Shown: piece after piece, positions 1 through 11,816 of the stretch
Layout: each line of letters begins with the position of its first letter
Position numbering within the stretch: the stretch's first letter is position 1
DNA from: Mercurialis annua
Lineage: Eukaryota > Streptophyta > Magnoliopsida > Malpighiales > Euphorbiaceae
DNA length: 64,000 bases
Assembly: GCF_937616625.2 (NCBI RefSeq)
Contig: NC_065574.1
Location: 6,822,501 to 6,886,500, forward strand
Reading direction: 5' to 3'
Notes under the pieces: generated by a model
What the model was told of the DNA's origin: nothing
The model's input: the letters and a program-made list of their open reading frames with translations, nothing else
Databases searched by the model: none
Position numbers and translations under genes: made by a program

Positions 1-124
1 CTACAGCTAGCATATCCTATATCAAAGGAAAGAATATTATATTTGCATATACAAAAGATAGTTGACAAAAACTGTACAGAAGGCATAAATTAAGGCTGAA
101 ATAGTGCAATAAATTCCTTTAACA
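1..124 (-). repeat. 3' LTR of copia copy 1 (partial)
   Basis: It matches the right part of the complete 246-base LTR at 19839-20084, but carries about 18 extra bases near position 65 that the other two LTR copies lack. It ends at the TTAACA terminus next to the polypurine tract. The rest lies outside the window. Confidence 0.9.
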
Positions 125-131
125 TCCCCCC

Positions 132-863
132 TCAAATTGATGCCGGTAAATCGATAAGCATCAATTTGCTAACAAGGAAATTATGGCGCTGACGTGTCAT
201 GGATTTGGTGAATATGTCTGCAACTTGTAGAGTGGTTGAGATATGAGGAAGAGTGATAACTTGACGATCATAAGCCCCTCGAATAAAGTGGCAATCGACC
301 TCTATGTGCTTTGTACGTTCGTGATAGACGGGGTTGGCTGCAATTTGAATTGCACTAGTGTTGTCGGCATGTAAAGGAGTAGGTTGAAGTTGTGTAATGC
401 CAAGTTCTGCTAAAAAACCACGCAGCCAAGTGATCTCAAAACATGTAGCAGACATGGCCCGATATTCTGCCTCTGTGGAAGACTTTGAGACAGAATCTTG
501 TTTCTTGCATTTCCATGAGATGAGAGCATCACCAAGAAACACACACCAGCCAGAAGTGGATTTTCTAGTGTCTGGACAGCCTGCCCAGTCTGCATCGCTG
601 TATGCTTGTAGGTGAAGTGAAGTATTAGTAGGAAAGATCAATCCTCGAGTAGGTGTCCCAAGGATGTATCTAATGATGCGGCGGACAGCGGATAGGTGGA
701 GGTGCCAAGGAGCTTGCATAAACTTGCTAACAGTGTGGACAACAAAGGAAATATCTGGTCGGGTGATGGTTAAATAGATAAGACTACCAACCAATTTTCG
801 ATACAGAGTAGGATCATCAAGAAGCTCCCCTTCGTCGCGACGATATTTCACATTGATTTCCAT
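132..863 (-). pseudogene. copia RT C-terminus and RNase H domain (fragment)
   Basis: The 243-residue open frame covers the end of reverse transcriptase and the RNase H domain. Visible motifs are YSDADWAGC and STSGWCVFLG, then the SSTEAEYRA block typical of copia RNase H, and the terminal ADIFTKS motif. It is out of frame with the preceding RT frame (899-1882), with a frameshift between 863 and 899. It is a decayed part of the copia polyprotein, not a host gene. Confidence 0.9.
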
Positions 864-898
864 AGGAGTATCAACAGGTGTAGCGTTTGTGAGACCAG

Positions 899-2233
899 CT
901 AACTAAACAGATCTTGAGAATACTTATGTTGATTTAAAAAAATACCTTGAGATCGATGATGAACCTCTAAACCCAAGAAGTAGGTGAGCTGCCCAAGGTC
1001 TTTCATATGGAAAGTGGAGTTCAACAACTTCTGAATTGTAGAGATGGCTGTCAAGTCAGAACCTGTGATAATAATGTCATCCACATATACAAGGAGGACA
1101 ACTATGCCCGTAGATGTCCTCTGGATAAAAAGGGAGGCATCATATTGACTTTGAGTAAATGAGAAGCCAAGAAGAGTGGATCGAAGCTTTTCAAACCAAA
1201 CTCGCGGTGCCTGCTTTAAGCCATATAAGGAGCGTTTTAATTTGCAAACATCATTAGGTGAGGATGTAGACATACCATAAGGTAGTTTCATGTAGACTTC
1301 CTCTTTAAGATCACCATGTAGGAACGCATTTTTAACGTCCATTTGGTGCAGAGACCATGATTGAGATGCAGCAAGGGATAATATGGTTCGCACTGTAGTC
1401 ATCTTAGCAACGGGTGCAAATGTTTCGTCGTAGTCTAGACCATACTCTTGCTTATTTCCAAGAGCCACCAGCCGAGCTTTAAAACGGTCTATGCTTCCAT
1501 CGGGGCGGAGCTTAATAGTGAACACCAATTTGCTGCCAAGGGGTTTCATCGATGGAGGACATGAAACAACATCCCAAGTCTGATTTTCTTCAAGTGCTAG
1601 AAATTCTGTTTCAATAGCTTTCCTCCAACACTCATGCTCCATAGCCTGTTTATAAGATGAAGGAATGGAAACAGAAGATAAAGTGGCTGTCAAGGATGTG
1701 GGAGGGCTGAAACCATACTTATCTGGTGGTTTACTGACGCGTGTACTACGTCGAAAAGGAGCAGGTGCAGCTGGAATAGGATCATCAGTCAGGGAATGAT
1801 CTTGATGGGGCCTGTGAAGGGCAGAATTCTGATCTGATGGTTTGCGTCGCTGATATACTAAGAGAGGCTTGTGATGTCCCAAATCTGCTCAAGACTTGGT
1901 AAAAATTGGCAAAACAGAAAATGGAGATGAAACAGGATCATTATGAGTGACAAAAAAATATTGCTTTTCAAAAAAAATAACATTTCGTGAGACCCGAATA
2001 CGACGTAGATTGAGATCATAACAAATATAACCTTTTTGGTGTCCAGAATATCCTAAAAAAGCACATTTAACTGATTGAGCCGTGAATTTTGTGCGTTCAT
2101 GCTTAGGAAGATGTACAAAACATACACAACCGAATGTACGAAGGTTGGAATAATTTGGAGCATAACCAAATAATCGAGTGAAAGGAGAGACGTTATTTAA
2201 TGAGGGAGAGGGCAATCTATTAATGAGATGCAC
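899..2233 (-). pseudogene. copia integrase C-terminus and reverse transcriptase (broken)
   Basis: Two frames in the same phase are separated by one in-frame TGA at 1889-1891. The first part (2233-1889) is the integrase tail, with the FGYAPNYSNLRTFGC-type block and the FLGYS motif. The second (1882-899) is reverse transcriptase, with the catalytic YVDDIIITG box, the QMDVKNAFLHGDL segment and LKQAPRVWF. The upstream gag-protease-integrase frame is in another phase, so a frameshift lies near 2240-2250. Translation across the region would give no complete polyprotein. Confidence 0.92.
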
Positions 2234-2249
2234 AGCAGTAGAGAGAGCT

Positions 2250-4190
2250 TCACATCAAAAACGAGATGGCACAGATGACATCGAGAAGATGACGATTCTT
2301 TCTTTCTGCAACCCCGTTTTGTTGTGGGGTAGAAGGACAAGACCTTTGAGATATTATACCATTAAGTTGTAAGTATTCCTGAAATGAATGAGACATGTAT
2401 TCACCCCCATTGTCAGAGCGTAGGATTTTGATTTTGGCTGAAAATTGGGTCTGAATATGCGCTTGAAAAACCTTAAAAACAGAAAATACTTCATCTTTAG
2501 AATGCAAGAAATAAATCCATATGAATCGACTATAATCATCAATGAAAGTGACGAAGTATTTATAGTTAGCATGTGAGGTGACTGGTGACATACCCCACAC
2601 ATCACTATGTATCATATCAAAAGGATGCACTATATTTGGCTTGTGAGTGGGAAATGGTAAAGTTTTGCTTTTTCCAAGTCTACAAGAAGTGCAATCAAAT
2701 TGAACATCATTAAGAGATATTGACCTTTTATTCCCAAGTAAATCAGAGTTTAACAAATTATGGAGCACATTAGAGTTTGGATGTCCGAGGCGTTTATGCC
2801 ACACTCGGTAGTCAACATTAGCAAAATTGCAAGTAATAAATGGCAAAGAAAAACAAGTAGATGAAGGAATTTGGAAAGGGAAGAGACGTCCCACTTTAGG
2901 CCCCGTTGCAATCATTTTCCCCGATTGTTGATCCTGCACAACACAACCAGATTTAGAAAATTCCACTTTACAATCATTATCAACCAATTGTCCAACAGAT
3001 ACAAGATTACTAGTAAGGCCAGGTGAGACAAGGACATTAGTTAAAGAAGGAGAAATATCACCAGTAGCCATGATAGGTAAAGAATTTCCATCGGCTGTAT
3101 AAATCTTGAGATTTCCACAATATTTCTTAATATTGGTCAAGAAATCAGTATTGTTGGTCATGTGATGCGAAGCTCCAGAATCAAAGTACCAAGGAAGAGG
3201 TGATGTAGAAGTTTTACCTGAGAGTCCTAAAGCGGAGAATGCAGAAATAATCATTTGTTGAATCATTTCAGGAGTTATAGATTGAACAGAAGCAGAAGTG
3301 TTTGGTGTTGCATCCACGCAATTGCTAGCACTTGAAGCACCAACTGAAGCAGCAAATGCTATTTCAGATTTCTTAGGAGGTCGGATAGGACATTCCTTGA
3401 TAATATGGCCATTCTTTTTGCAATAGTTGCAAAATTTCTTTGAACAGTTTGAGGCATAGTGGCCAAATTCTTTACAGCAAAAACACTGAATAGTGCTCAT
3501 GTCCCTACCTTTTGGTTTGCCTTGAGTAACATAAGCCACAGGAACAAAAGTTGATCTTTGTTGTTCCATGGTGGTTTGAGTAAGAAGACGCTGCTCTTCG
3601 CGTAACAAATCATTAAGGCATGTATCCAAGGACGGGACAGGTACGCGGTTCATGAGGGTAGATCTGGTGCCTTCAAATTCAGATCTAAGCTTCATAAGAA
3701 ATTGATCCCTTTTAGTAGTTTCATGAACAAATTGAACAGAAGTGAGACCTTCGTGAGGTAAAGTTGCATAAATTATATCGGTGTATTCAGTCCATAGATT
3801 TATAAAACTAGAATAAAAATCAGAAATAGAGTGACTGCCCTGTTGAATAATGGCCATTTCATGTTCAAGCTGAAATCTACGAGCAGTGTTTTGTTGGCTG
3901 TAGATATTCTTCAAATAAATCCACATTCCAGCAGCACTCTTGAAGGGTCGAAGGTTCAAGATGAAATTAGGCTCAACTGAACCTAGAATCCACGCCATGA
4001 TCTGAGCATCCTTGACCTCCCACTTGGAGTGTTCCTCCTGCTCTGTGACTTTGTTTGGGATAGGTTTGCTGCCATCAATATGGCACCATAGATCCTTGCC
4101 TTTTACAAATATCTCGAAATGAAAGGCCCAAGTTGAGTAGTTTTTGCCATTAAAACGAATCATAACTGATTCGTATTTGTCTGAAGACAT
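2250..4190 (-). CDS. copia gag-protease-integrase frame (646 aa)
   Basis: This long open frame starts just inside the 5' LTR and primer site. In order it holds the gag domain, two CCHC zinc knuckles (CFCCKEFGHYASNC and CNYCKKNGHIIKEC, about residues 235-265), the protease site YFDSGASHHMT, the integrase zinc-binding HHCC block (HKRLGHPNSN through CTSCRLGKS), and the integrase core with acidic residues in IHSDVW and SDNGGEY, followed by TPQQNGVAERKNRH. It ends in an out-of-frame stop where the polyprotein should continue. It is transposon-derived. Confidence 0.93.
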   Translation of the reverse strand: MSSDKYESVMIRFNGKNYSTWAFHFEIFVKGKDLWCHIDGSKPIPNKVTEQEEHSKWEVKDAQIMAWILGSVEPNFILNLRPFKSAAGMWIYLKNIYSQQNTARRFQLEHEMAIIQQGSHSISDFYSSFINLWTEYTDIIYATLPHEGLTSVQFVHETTKRDQFLMKLRSEFEGTRSTLMNRVPVPSLDTCLNDLLREEQRLLTQTTMEQQRSTFVPVAYVTQGKPKGRDMSTIQCFCCKEFGHYASNCSKKFCNYCKKNGHIIKECPIRPPKKSEIAFAASVGASSASNCVDATPNTSASVQSITPEMIQQMIISAFSALGLSGKTSTSPLPWYFDSGASHHMTNNTDFLTNIKKYCGNLKIYTADGNSLPIMATGDISPSLTNVLVSPGLTSNLVSVGQLVDNDCKVEFSKSGCVVQDQQSGKMIATGPKVGRLFPFQIPSSTCFSLPFITCNFANVDYRVWHKRLGHPNSNVLHNLLNSDLLGNKRSISLNDVQFDCTSCRLGKSKTLPFPTHKPNIVHPFDMIHSDVWGMSPVTSHANYKYFVTFIDDYSRFIWIYFLHSKDEVFSVFKVFQAHIQTQFSAKIKILRSDNGGEYMSHSFQEYLQLNGIISQRSCPSTPQQNGVAERKNRHLLDVICAISFLM

Positions 4191-4303
4191 GATGATGTGT
4201 AGTTCTCAAAAGAACTATAATCAAGAATAGTTAAAAAAAGAATCACCAAGACTGAAATCTGAGAGAAAGAGATGTGATTTTTAGAACAGAAGCTCTGATG
4301 CCA

Positions 4304-4516
4304 TGTTAACTAAGAGAGTTTTTTTGAGCTGAGAAAAGTGTACTCTCTTGGAGGACAAATCTTATTATTTATAGCAAGGATACAAGCTGATATTCAGCAC
4401 CTAATTAGCTAAACTACCATATACAATATTGTCTAATTAGCATCTACAGTTAGCATATCCTATATCAAAGGAAAGAATATTATATTTGCATATACAAAAG
4501 ATAGTTGGCATAAATT
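4304..4516 (-). repeat. 5' LTR of copia copy 1 (truncated)
   Basis: It starts with TGTTAACTAAGAGAG on the plus strand, as in the complete copy at 19839, and runs 213 of 246 bases. The last 33 bases, through TTTAACA, are replaced by the start of segment A. The join falls at a shared TT, which suggests a deletion with minimal homology. Confidence 0.9.
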
Positions 4517-5667
4517 TAGGTCAGCAGATGGAAGTTTTAAATGTCTGCTCTAAACTGTTTTTTGACTTGATCTGAAATTATTATGTGATGTTTTGATCTT
4601 ATGTTGGGGTTTAAATTGCTATTCTGTGCTCTTTTTTCTTTTGGATTCTAGGAGCTTGTATAATTTTTCTTTTTGTTGGTACAAAGTTTTTTATCGGATT
4701 TTTCCTTGACCCGTTTTCTTAAATTTTTTGTAAATAATATTATTTGTAGTCAAAATAAAGTCATTTATGCAATGTAAATATCGGAGCAGATGTGACTTGA
4801 CATATATCAAACTAGGTCGATGCTTGCGCGTTGTGCGGGGTGTTTTTTTTTTCTTTCAAATTTTAAATTTTAAAATATATAATATTATTTGAAATGTCTC
4901 AAAATTAATTTTGAATTTTTATTATGAATATATATAGATTATTTTATGAAGTTAATTGGTTAGCAATTAGTATATATACAATAGTTTGAGAAACGGGTTT
5001 TTATATTGTTTATAGTTTAAGTTCATATGTTGAAATATTTGTGTGCGTTATAATGTTTCCTATCTCGTGTAGTTTATCTAATTTTAATAATTTTAATTTT
5101 AATTCAAGTAATTTATTCGTGAATGGTACTGGTATACCATATGTAAGACTAACAAACTTCAATTATTTTTGAATAAGTTAATGTTTAGAATGATAGTGGT
5201 AATAAATCATCAATTGTTCTCACATTCAGAGGAATTTGAATCCCAATTTTAGAGTGTAAATAAAAATGAATCTAGATCAATATTTATTTTTATTTATCTT
5301 ATAATGTAGCTTCTTTTGTTGTTATCAATAAATTTTCATAAATGCATATTGACCTATGTTATTTTGGAACTAACAAATGCTAATACAAAAGTTGCAACAT
5401 CATAATTTTAAACTATATATGAGCCTGAAGGAACAAATGAGTTGGAGTTTAAAATTATAATATATAGAGATAGAGATAAAAATAATATAAAAGTCAAACC
5501 TAAACAAAACTGATAATGGTAGAGTGAGTCTACATATTACACATTTTAAAAGTTTTGTTCGGTTTGTTTTTAAAAATTTAAAAAACCAAAAAATTAATAA
5601 AACAACACTATATATCAAAACAACATTATGTTTTTAAAAATTATTTTTATGTATTTAAGATGATAAA
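4517..5667. other. Noncoding part of copy A, no gene
   Basis: It is AT-rich and non-coding. It matches 23151-24315, and parts recur at 36233-37022 and 47047-47342, so it is a locally repeated sequence. A short GC-rich motif near 4815-4845 is all that stands out. I see no open frame with recognisable protein similarity. Confidence 0.7.
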
Positions 5668-6600
5668 TGTCACGACCCATTTTCGTGAATCGTGACCGGC
5701 GCTAGAGTATGGGTATGGTTGTACCAAAACCCGTAGCTAGCCTTGCGGATAACCAATTTATATCATTTAAAACAATGTACCTGCAGAAAACCATATGCTC
5801 GGTGCCGGGGGCAACCAAGATTCTAGCCTAATCTTGCAGTACATAAAGCAACATATATCCAAAGTATGCTTATCGCGAATTATAAATCCAACAGTATGAT
5901 AATATAAATATAAGTGCCATAACACTGTAATCATGCCAAAAGTAATAAAGTAAAAGTTGGACCATACCAACAAACAATAGTCTAAAAATATAAATATAAG
6001 ACTAAAACATAAATAATCCAACACTACTACTGCGGTCTAAGAGTTTAAGACAGTTCGACTCTTTTATTCTGAAAATAAATAAAGAACCTCCGAAAATGAA
6101 GAAACGGAGATCGACAAATGCCAAATCATAAACCCGGAGAATTTGAGAAAACAACGAGGTCAGATTTACTGAGTAGAGTTTATATAACCATTTACATTTA
6201 TTAAGTTGAAAACCTTTAAAAACGTTAAATAAAACATTTTCATTATGGATTATCAATGAAACCCTAAACCACAATTCTAAATCCATTGTCGTGTCGGTGA
6301 GACGTATCTCGATAACCGATCCCCAACTATCACTTAATAAATAGTGAGCCCAGGAGACGTATCTTCCACCGGTGCCCTCACTAAGGTGAGACGTATCTCA
6401 AACCTACCTCAATAACATAATAATTATTACCAGTGCGCACGCAGTCCCGATGATGCCCATCGAGTAGCACGTTCCAAATCAAATCCACAATGTCGAAAAA
6501 CAGTTTAAAAGCTGTTTATACATATACATATACAAAATATAATATTTGCTTAATAAAGAGGTAAATAGAGATATAAACTCACTGCTTGCTAAATCTTTTA
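5668..6600 (-). repeat. LTR-type relic, copy A
   Basis: It begins TGTCACGACCC, the reverse complement of an LTR end like that of the solo LTR at 44043 (GGGTCGTGACA). It contains three copies of GAGACGTATCT between about 6299 and 6400. The related partial copy at 36233-37022 lacks it at the matching point, which supports an insertion at TAAA|TG. The right border is unclear. Open frames here (for example 5767-6286, minus) have no recognisable protein motif. Confidence 0.5.
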
Positions 6601-7198
6601 AACAATAAAAAATTAAATATTAATTAGTCGTGTAGACATATTTAATTACTAAAAAAATAAATGAACCTTTACAAAAAATCTTTACGACATAGATTAACAG
6701 AATTGTTTTAACAAAACTATTTGGTAAAAAAAAAATGCATGTCATATCATCATTCTATAAATTTCTCTCGTAACTCATCGTTAATAAATAATAAAATTTT
6801 AAATTTACTTTTTTAAATTTATTAACATTAATAATATAATAGAAATGTTTTAAATTTTATAGGTGAAATATTATCTCTCTCTAAAAAAGTATGTTTTTTT
6901 TACAGCCGCACAAACAAAATATTTTGTTACATGAAGAAAAAGTCACTTATTGAAAAAAGCTAATTGTCAATTATATTTAAATAATGTTAACTAATAAGAA
7001 AAACATTCACTAAACTAATAAATCTATTTTAATATAAAAAAAATTAAAATCTTATTGATTAAATTTTTAAAAGCTCTTTATATGAAATTACTTATAAACA
7101 TTAGTTTTTCATAAAAACATTATTGATTAATTTTTTTTTAAAAAAACTCTTCATATAAAATAACTTATAAACACTATTAAAATTTTATGATCTTTCAA
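6600..7198. other. AT-rich noncoding stretch
   Basis: I see only low-complexity AT-rich sequence here, with the same sequence in copy B. There is no gene and no clear element boundary. Confidence 0.6.
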
Positions 7199-7569
7199 GG
7201 CAAAACCCTAAAAAAATACCAAACCTTTGCAATTTTTGTTAGTTATGATCAAACCTTTCAAAAATTGTAAATATAACCCGTTTTAGCAAATATGTTCCTT
7301 TTATAACCATTTTTAGAATCAGTTTGATTTTTTAATGTACTTAAATCTTTTATTATGACACAACACATAAATGTTTGGTATTTTATTGTGATCAAATCTT
7401 TTTTAATCTTATGTACATGGTTGTTATGTTGTCAAAAAAATCGGTTTGACTCGAATTTGGCTATAAAAGGAACATAATTTGCTAATACGGGTTATATTTG
7501 CTATTTTTGAAAGGTTTTGTCATAACTGACAAAATTTACAAAGGTTTGGTATTTTTTGACAGTTTAGCC
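7199..7569. mobile_element. Mutator-type MITE (371 bp), copy A
   Basis: It has long imperfect terminal inverted repeats, beginning GGCAAAACCCTAAAAAAATA on the left and the reverse complement of GGCTAAACTGTCAAAAAATA on the right. The 9-base target duplication ATCTTTCAA lies at 7190-7198 and 7570-7578. Nine-base duplications with long inverted repeats are typical of Mutator-like elements. The matching copy in B is 25787-26156, so the insertion predates the duplication. Confidence 0.9.
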
Positions 7570-7618
7570 ATCTTTCAAAAATATTAATGATCAAATTTTT
7601 GAAACTCTTTATATTAAA

Positions 7619-7989
7619 GGGTTAATTCCTAAAAAAATCATGAACTTTACACGAAGTTTCATTTTAATCATGACCTTTAAAAGTTGCCATTTAAAGGCAC
7701 GAACTTTCAGTTTGTTTCAAATCTATCACCAAAGTAAAATTCGGTGTATTTTATCCGACTAAAAATTCCTAATCCTACATAATCCAAATGAAAGATAATT
7801 AGATTTAATGTCGATTTATAGTTTGCATCTTTTATTATTAGTTTAATGAAGAATTTAGTCAACAAAAATTACACTTAAATGATAGATTTGAAACAATCTG
7901 AAAGTTCGTGCCTTTAAATGACAACTTTTAAAGTTCATGATTAAAATGAAATTTCATGTAAAGTTCGTGATTTTTTATGAAATTAACCC
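7619..7989. mobile_element. Mutator-type MITE present only in copy A
   Basis: Its inverted repeats begin GGGTTAATTCCTAAAAAAAT and end AATTAACCC. The target duplication TATATTAAA lies at 7610-7618 and 7990-7998. Copy B has an unoccupied site near 26195-26210 with a single copy of the target. The insertion therefore came after the A/B copies separated, or the element was lost cleanly from B. Confidence 0.93.
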
Positions 7990-8549
7990 TATATTAAATT
8001 ACATATAAATATTGATTATTCATTAAAACTTTTCAACCTTTCATATCTCATAACTTATAAATATTAATATTAATTAATAAAAAATATTCAATAAACTAAT
8101 AAATTAATTTTGTATGAAAAATTGCCACTTGTCAATTTATTATAAGTGTGCCTCATTATTTAAAGTTTCTGAATCTATCGAAATTTGATATTTTCATTAT
8201 GATTTTACTCATAAAATTTCCAATAAATTTCGTTGTTGAAATTATTACTTGAATTTCTATACTAACTCCTTATATAGCAAAATTCAATTTATGGAATTGC
8301 AAAATTCAACTCGTAATGCATAACAAAAAAATTGAAACAACACCAAAATTTAATTCAAACTTCTTTAATTTTAGTGGTTAAAACAAAAATGAATCAAGTT
8401 TGAATTTAAAAATGAACAAAAAAAAAGAACAAATGAATATTGTACTGGGGTGAACGATCGGCACAATAAATTTAATTCAAAAAATTGGATAGAATTATGA
8501 CAAAATTATCTATTTTCAATGTGCAAGCTTCTAATTCATCTTGAGACGA
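7990..8549. other. AT-rich noncoding stretch
   Basis: It is shared with copy B. I see no gene, RNA or complete repeat. Confidence 0.6.
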
Positions 8550-8825
8550 GGGTTAGTTACGTATTAAATCACCACTTTTACTTCCATTTTTCATTTTATC
8601 ACGATTTTTTAAAGACGTGTTATAAAATGACACCTTTTAAATGTTTTTCAAATCTATCACTGTTTTTAATCCGCCGAGTTTAATCTGACTACACAAATCT
8701 AAACTGATGTGACAGATTGTCGCATTCCACATATAATGGTGAAATGATAGATTTGAAACAATTTGAAAGAGTCATGCTAAAACTTAAAATTGATGTAAGG
8801 GTGATGATTTAATATGTAATTAACC
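8550..8825. mobile_element. MITE with long inverted repeats, copy A
   Basis: The ends are GGGTTAGTTACGTATTAAAT on the left and the reverse complement of GGTTAATTACATATTAAATC on the right, so the 276-base element can fold over most of its length. No clear target duplication remains. Its ends resemble those of the MITE at 7619-7989, so it is probably an older relative. The same element is at 26757-27032. Confidence 0.8.
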
Positions 8826-10058
8826 TTTTAAAAAATATTTTGCCCCGCAATTTTTTGTTTGCTTAATTAGCTAAAATGTGTATTTTTGTCATAAATTATT
8901 AATATAAAATTAAAATAGCCTAATTGTAAAATAAGATGTGTTTACAATTTAAATTAAATTTTTTAATTTCTGTAATACAATTTGAATTTTAAAATTTTAC
9001 TGCAATTTTATTCATATTTTTCAATCAATTTAATATTACATATTTACTTTATTTGGCTTTTCTGGTAATTTTTAGCATTAAACTTGTTCTTTTTAAATTG
9101 GATAAACTAAAATTAGATATTGACATTATTGTTTTAATTTTTTTAAAATTAGAAGTTAAATTTAAATTTTTTGAAAAATGCATTTTACTAATTATGGAAT
9201 TATTATATAACTTCTTCTCGAAATGAGGACAATTAAATTGATTAGAAATACAACAAAATAATTAATTGGAATAATATTATAAAAATTAAAAAAATTAAAA
9301 TATTTAGTTAAATTGCAAATACACGCAAAGGTTTGAATATTTTTTACAGTTGAGCATCAGTATAATCCTGTTAGTTAATAAATATTTCATAAATTGAATC
9401 ATTAAGTCATTTATTAGAGAGGATAAATTTAGAAAATAGTGATTAATATTATTTTTTCGATCTGATGGTAAAAAAAGTCATATCTTTATAACTTGTTGCA
9501 ATTTAAAGTAAACTTTTTTTTTATAATGATAGCCAAATTGCCCTCCGTTGACCTACAACTGGTTTGCTTTCTTGTATTTTTTTATATTGCAATAATAGTC
9601 AAATTGGTGGCCGAACTTGCAATAAAAAAAATGCAAGTTTAGCTATTATTGCAATAAAAAAATAATATGTCTATTATTATAAAAATGCAAGTTTAGCTAT
9701 TATTGCAACACGTCGTAAAGGTTTAAATTTGTTTCATTATTAAATCTTTTATATATATATATATATAATTGGGAGGAAGAGTGTTTGTGAGAGAAATCAA
9801 ATCCACAATCTAGCTGAATTTTAACTAGCACTTATACCATTTAAGTTATAATTCGTTGGTGATTGAAATCATCTTTGAATTTTAAAAGAACAAGTAATTT
9901 TAGATAAATACATTTAGTTAGAAAAATAAAAAAAGAAAAGGAGTAATGTATATTTTCATATAATTTTAAAAAATAAAATAAAAAAGGTTGTCTTTATAAT
10001 ATTATATGAAAAATTAAATAATGAAATGAGTAAATTGTTAATTATACACTTTTTGTAG
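8826..10058. other. AT-rich noncoding stretch with (TA)n
   Basis: It contains short repeated GCAAGTTTAGCTATTATTGC-type segments near 9540-9720 in both orientations, and a TA microsatellite near 9750. It is shared with copy B, whose TA run is longer. No gene is seen. Confidence 0.6.
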
Positions 10059-10435
10059 GTCCATTCCCCTACAACCTGATGAAGGCAAAGATTTCACATC
10101 TTTTTTTCAAATTACTTTCTTTAAACTCGGCGATGGCTTATCAAAGATAATATTCCTCAAGAACTGGGCTGCAATTTCTCGAGAATCAAATTCAGATGTT
10201 TTAACTAAAGTCTACGGATTATAAAAGATAATATTGTCACAAAGAGATTTGTATTTGATGATTCCGTCTTATCATATCTTAAATCTCAATACTCTGATGA
10301 CAATGGCGGCACTCCTTTGCGGCGGGTGGAGGCGTTGTCCGCTTTCTTATGGAGTCGGTTCATGGCGGCTACTCAGGCAAACGAAACAAACAATAAGCTC
10401 TACTTAATGCTTCATGCCGTGTTTAATCACTTTAT
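10059..10435 (+). pseudogene. BAHD acyltransferase gene fragment, copy A
   Basis: A 3' splice site (TTTTGTAG) precedes sequence reading FFQITFFKLGDGLS, then FLKNWAAISRES, an in-frame stop, then KRFVFDDSVLSYLKSQ and RRVEALSAFLWSRFMAA. These blocks, in this order, match the middle of plant BAHD acyltransferases (vinorine-synthase-like branch): the region after the HxxxD site, the RFVFD block and the VE-LSAFLW block. HxxxD itself, the N-terminus and the DFGWG end are missing. At least one stop and internal deletions are present, so this is a non-functional fragment. Confidence 0.75.
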
Positions 10436-10540
10436 ATTTGAAATGCATAAATTTAAATTAGTAATATTCGAAATTAATGAAGAGCAAAATATGGTTAACA
10501 AATATTGACATCTATATACAATTTATTTATAATAAAAATT

Positions 10541-11240
10541 GTACCGGCCTTAAATAAAATGAGGCCCTAGGCGAGTGAATATTTTATAAATATATGCTCG
10601 TTTTTTAAAATATAAACACACTTTTTTTTCTTTTTTCCTTACAAAAGTACGCTTTCAATAGATTATTACTCCTAATAGATTTTTGTTAGATCATTATTAA
10701 ATTTTTGATAAATTTCAATAAATTTTTGAAAAAGGTTTTTTATTTCGAAAAATATTTTAATATTTTTCTAGCAAAAGTTTAAAAAATTATAAGAAGAGGA
10801 TATTTTTTTATTAAATAGAAAAGTAAAGAGAACTTTCCCTGAACGACTAAAATTATATAACTATATATTATTTTTATTTATATCAGTTAAAAACTACACA
10901 CAAATTATTAAGGGGTCTAATTAATTTTTAAAAATAAAAATTATAACAATTATTACTAAAAATATCCAATAATTAATTATATTTTAAATTGATTCACATT
11001 TTTTTAAAAGACTTTATATAAATATGGGGCCCTTTAAAATTTAAGTCTAATTATTAAAATATTTAATTAATCTTTAAAATAAAAACAAAAAAAATTATTA
11101 CTAAAAAATCTAATAAATTTATATAGTAAAAAATTTAATATATATGTATATTTTAAAAAACTCCATATAAAATAGGGCTCATTAATACTTGAGGCCCTAG
11201 GCATAGGCCTTAGGGGCCTATGCCTAAGGCCGGGCCTGTG
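10541..11240. repeat. GGCC-rich-ended repeat relic, copy A
   Basis: The AT-rich interior is bracketed by GC-rich ends. The left has GGCCTTAAATAAAATGAGGC. The right has a dense palindromic block, CCTAGGCATAGGCCTTAGG followed by CCTAAGGCCGGGCCTG. Such ends recall non-autonomous hAT-type elements, but I cannot find a target duplication. Confidence 0.45.
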
Positions 11241-11356
11241 GGCGTTTAACTTTCATAAAACCAAATCTGATAGTAGACATAGATGTATTCTTCTGTATTT
11301 TTGATATATTTTATTTCTTAATTATATTGACATGAAAGTTTGATTTTTTTAGATTT

Positions 11357-11692
11357 GGGCAAACCCACCTAGAGATCCCTATACTTTATACTTTTTTTCT
11401 GTAGGTCCTTATATTTCATTTTTGTATTATCTGGTCCCTTTACTTATCTATTTTTTTAATTTTCAGGTCCTTTTTGAGTTTTTTCCAGTCCTTTTGTGTG
11501 ACTGGAGGAAAAAAAGATTGTAAGTAGAAAGACTAGAGGAAAAATATTATAAATATAGGGACTGAAAAAAACTCAAAAAGAACCTGAAAATCAAAAATAG
11601 ATTAGTAGAAGGATTAGATAATACAAAAATGAAGTATAAGGACCTACCGAAAAAAAAGTGTAAAGTACAGGAATTTCTATATGAGTTAAGCC
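11357..11692. mobile_element. Mutator-type MITE in ribonuclease intron, copy A
   Basis: The inverted ends begin GGGCAAACCCACCTAGAGAT and finish TGAGTTAAGCC. The 9-base target duplication is TTTAGATTT on both sides. It lies just upstream of the ribonuclease exon and is shared with copy B at 31534-31868, so it inserted before the duplication. Confidence 0.85.
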
Positions 11693-11816
11693 TTTAGATT
11701 TGGATAGTATAAAATATGCTTAAAAGTGATGTTTTAAAACTATGATCTAATGAAAGAAACTAAGTTAAAAATAAAATTAAAAAAAAACAATTATTTAAAC
11801 GAATTGTATATCGCAG

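Larger units (their letters stand above)
1..4516 (-). mobile_element. Ty1/copia LTR retrotransposon, decayed, copy 1
   Basis: The element reads on the minus strand. Its 3' LTR is at 1-124, cut by the window edge and ending in TTTAACA. A purine tract GAGGGGGGA (minus strand) directly abuts that LTR. The primer-binding site TGGCATCAGAGC lies at 4292-4303 next to the 5' LTR (4304-4516). That site differs by one base from the usual initiator-Met tRNA site TGGTATCAGAGC seen in copy 2. Domain order gag, protease, integrase, reverse transcriptase, RNase H is that of copia. Pol is broken by two frameshifts and an in-frame stop, so this copy is not autonomous. The 5' LTR lacks its last 33 bases and joins duplicated segment A at about 4516. 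Confidence 0.95.

Noticed and set aside
397..615. Open frames of 60-72 residues on the opposite strand or in other frames of the copia pol
   Set aside because: Shadows of the RNase H coding sequence.
5767..6286. Frames of 85 and 94 residues on the minus strand (also at 24439-24714)
   Set aside because: They lie in an LTR relic, are not kept intact between copies A and B, and show no motif.
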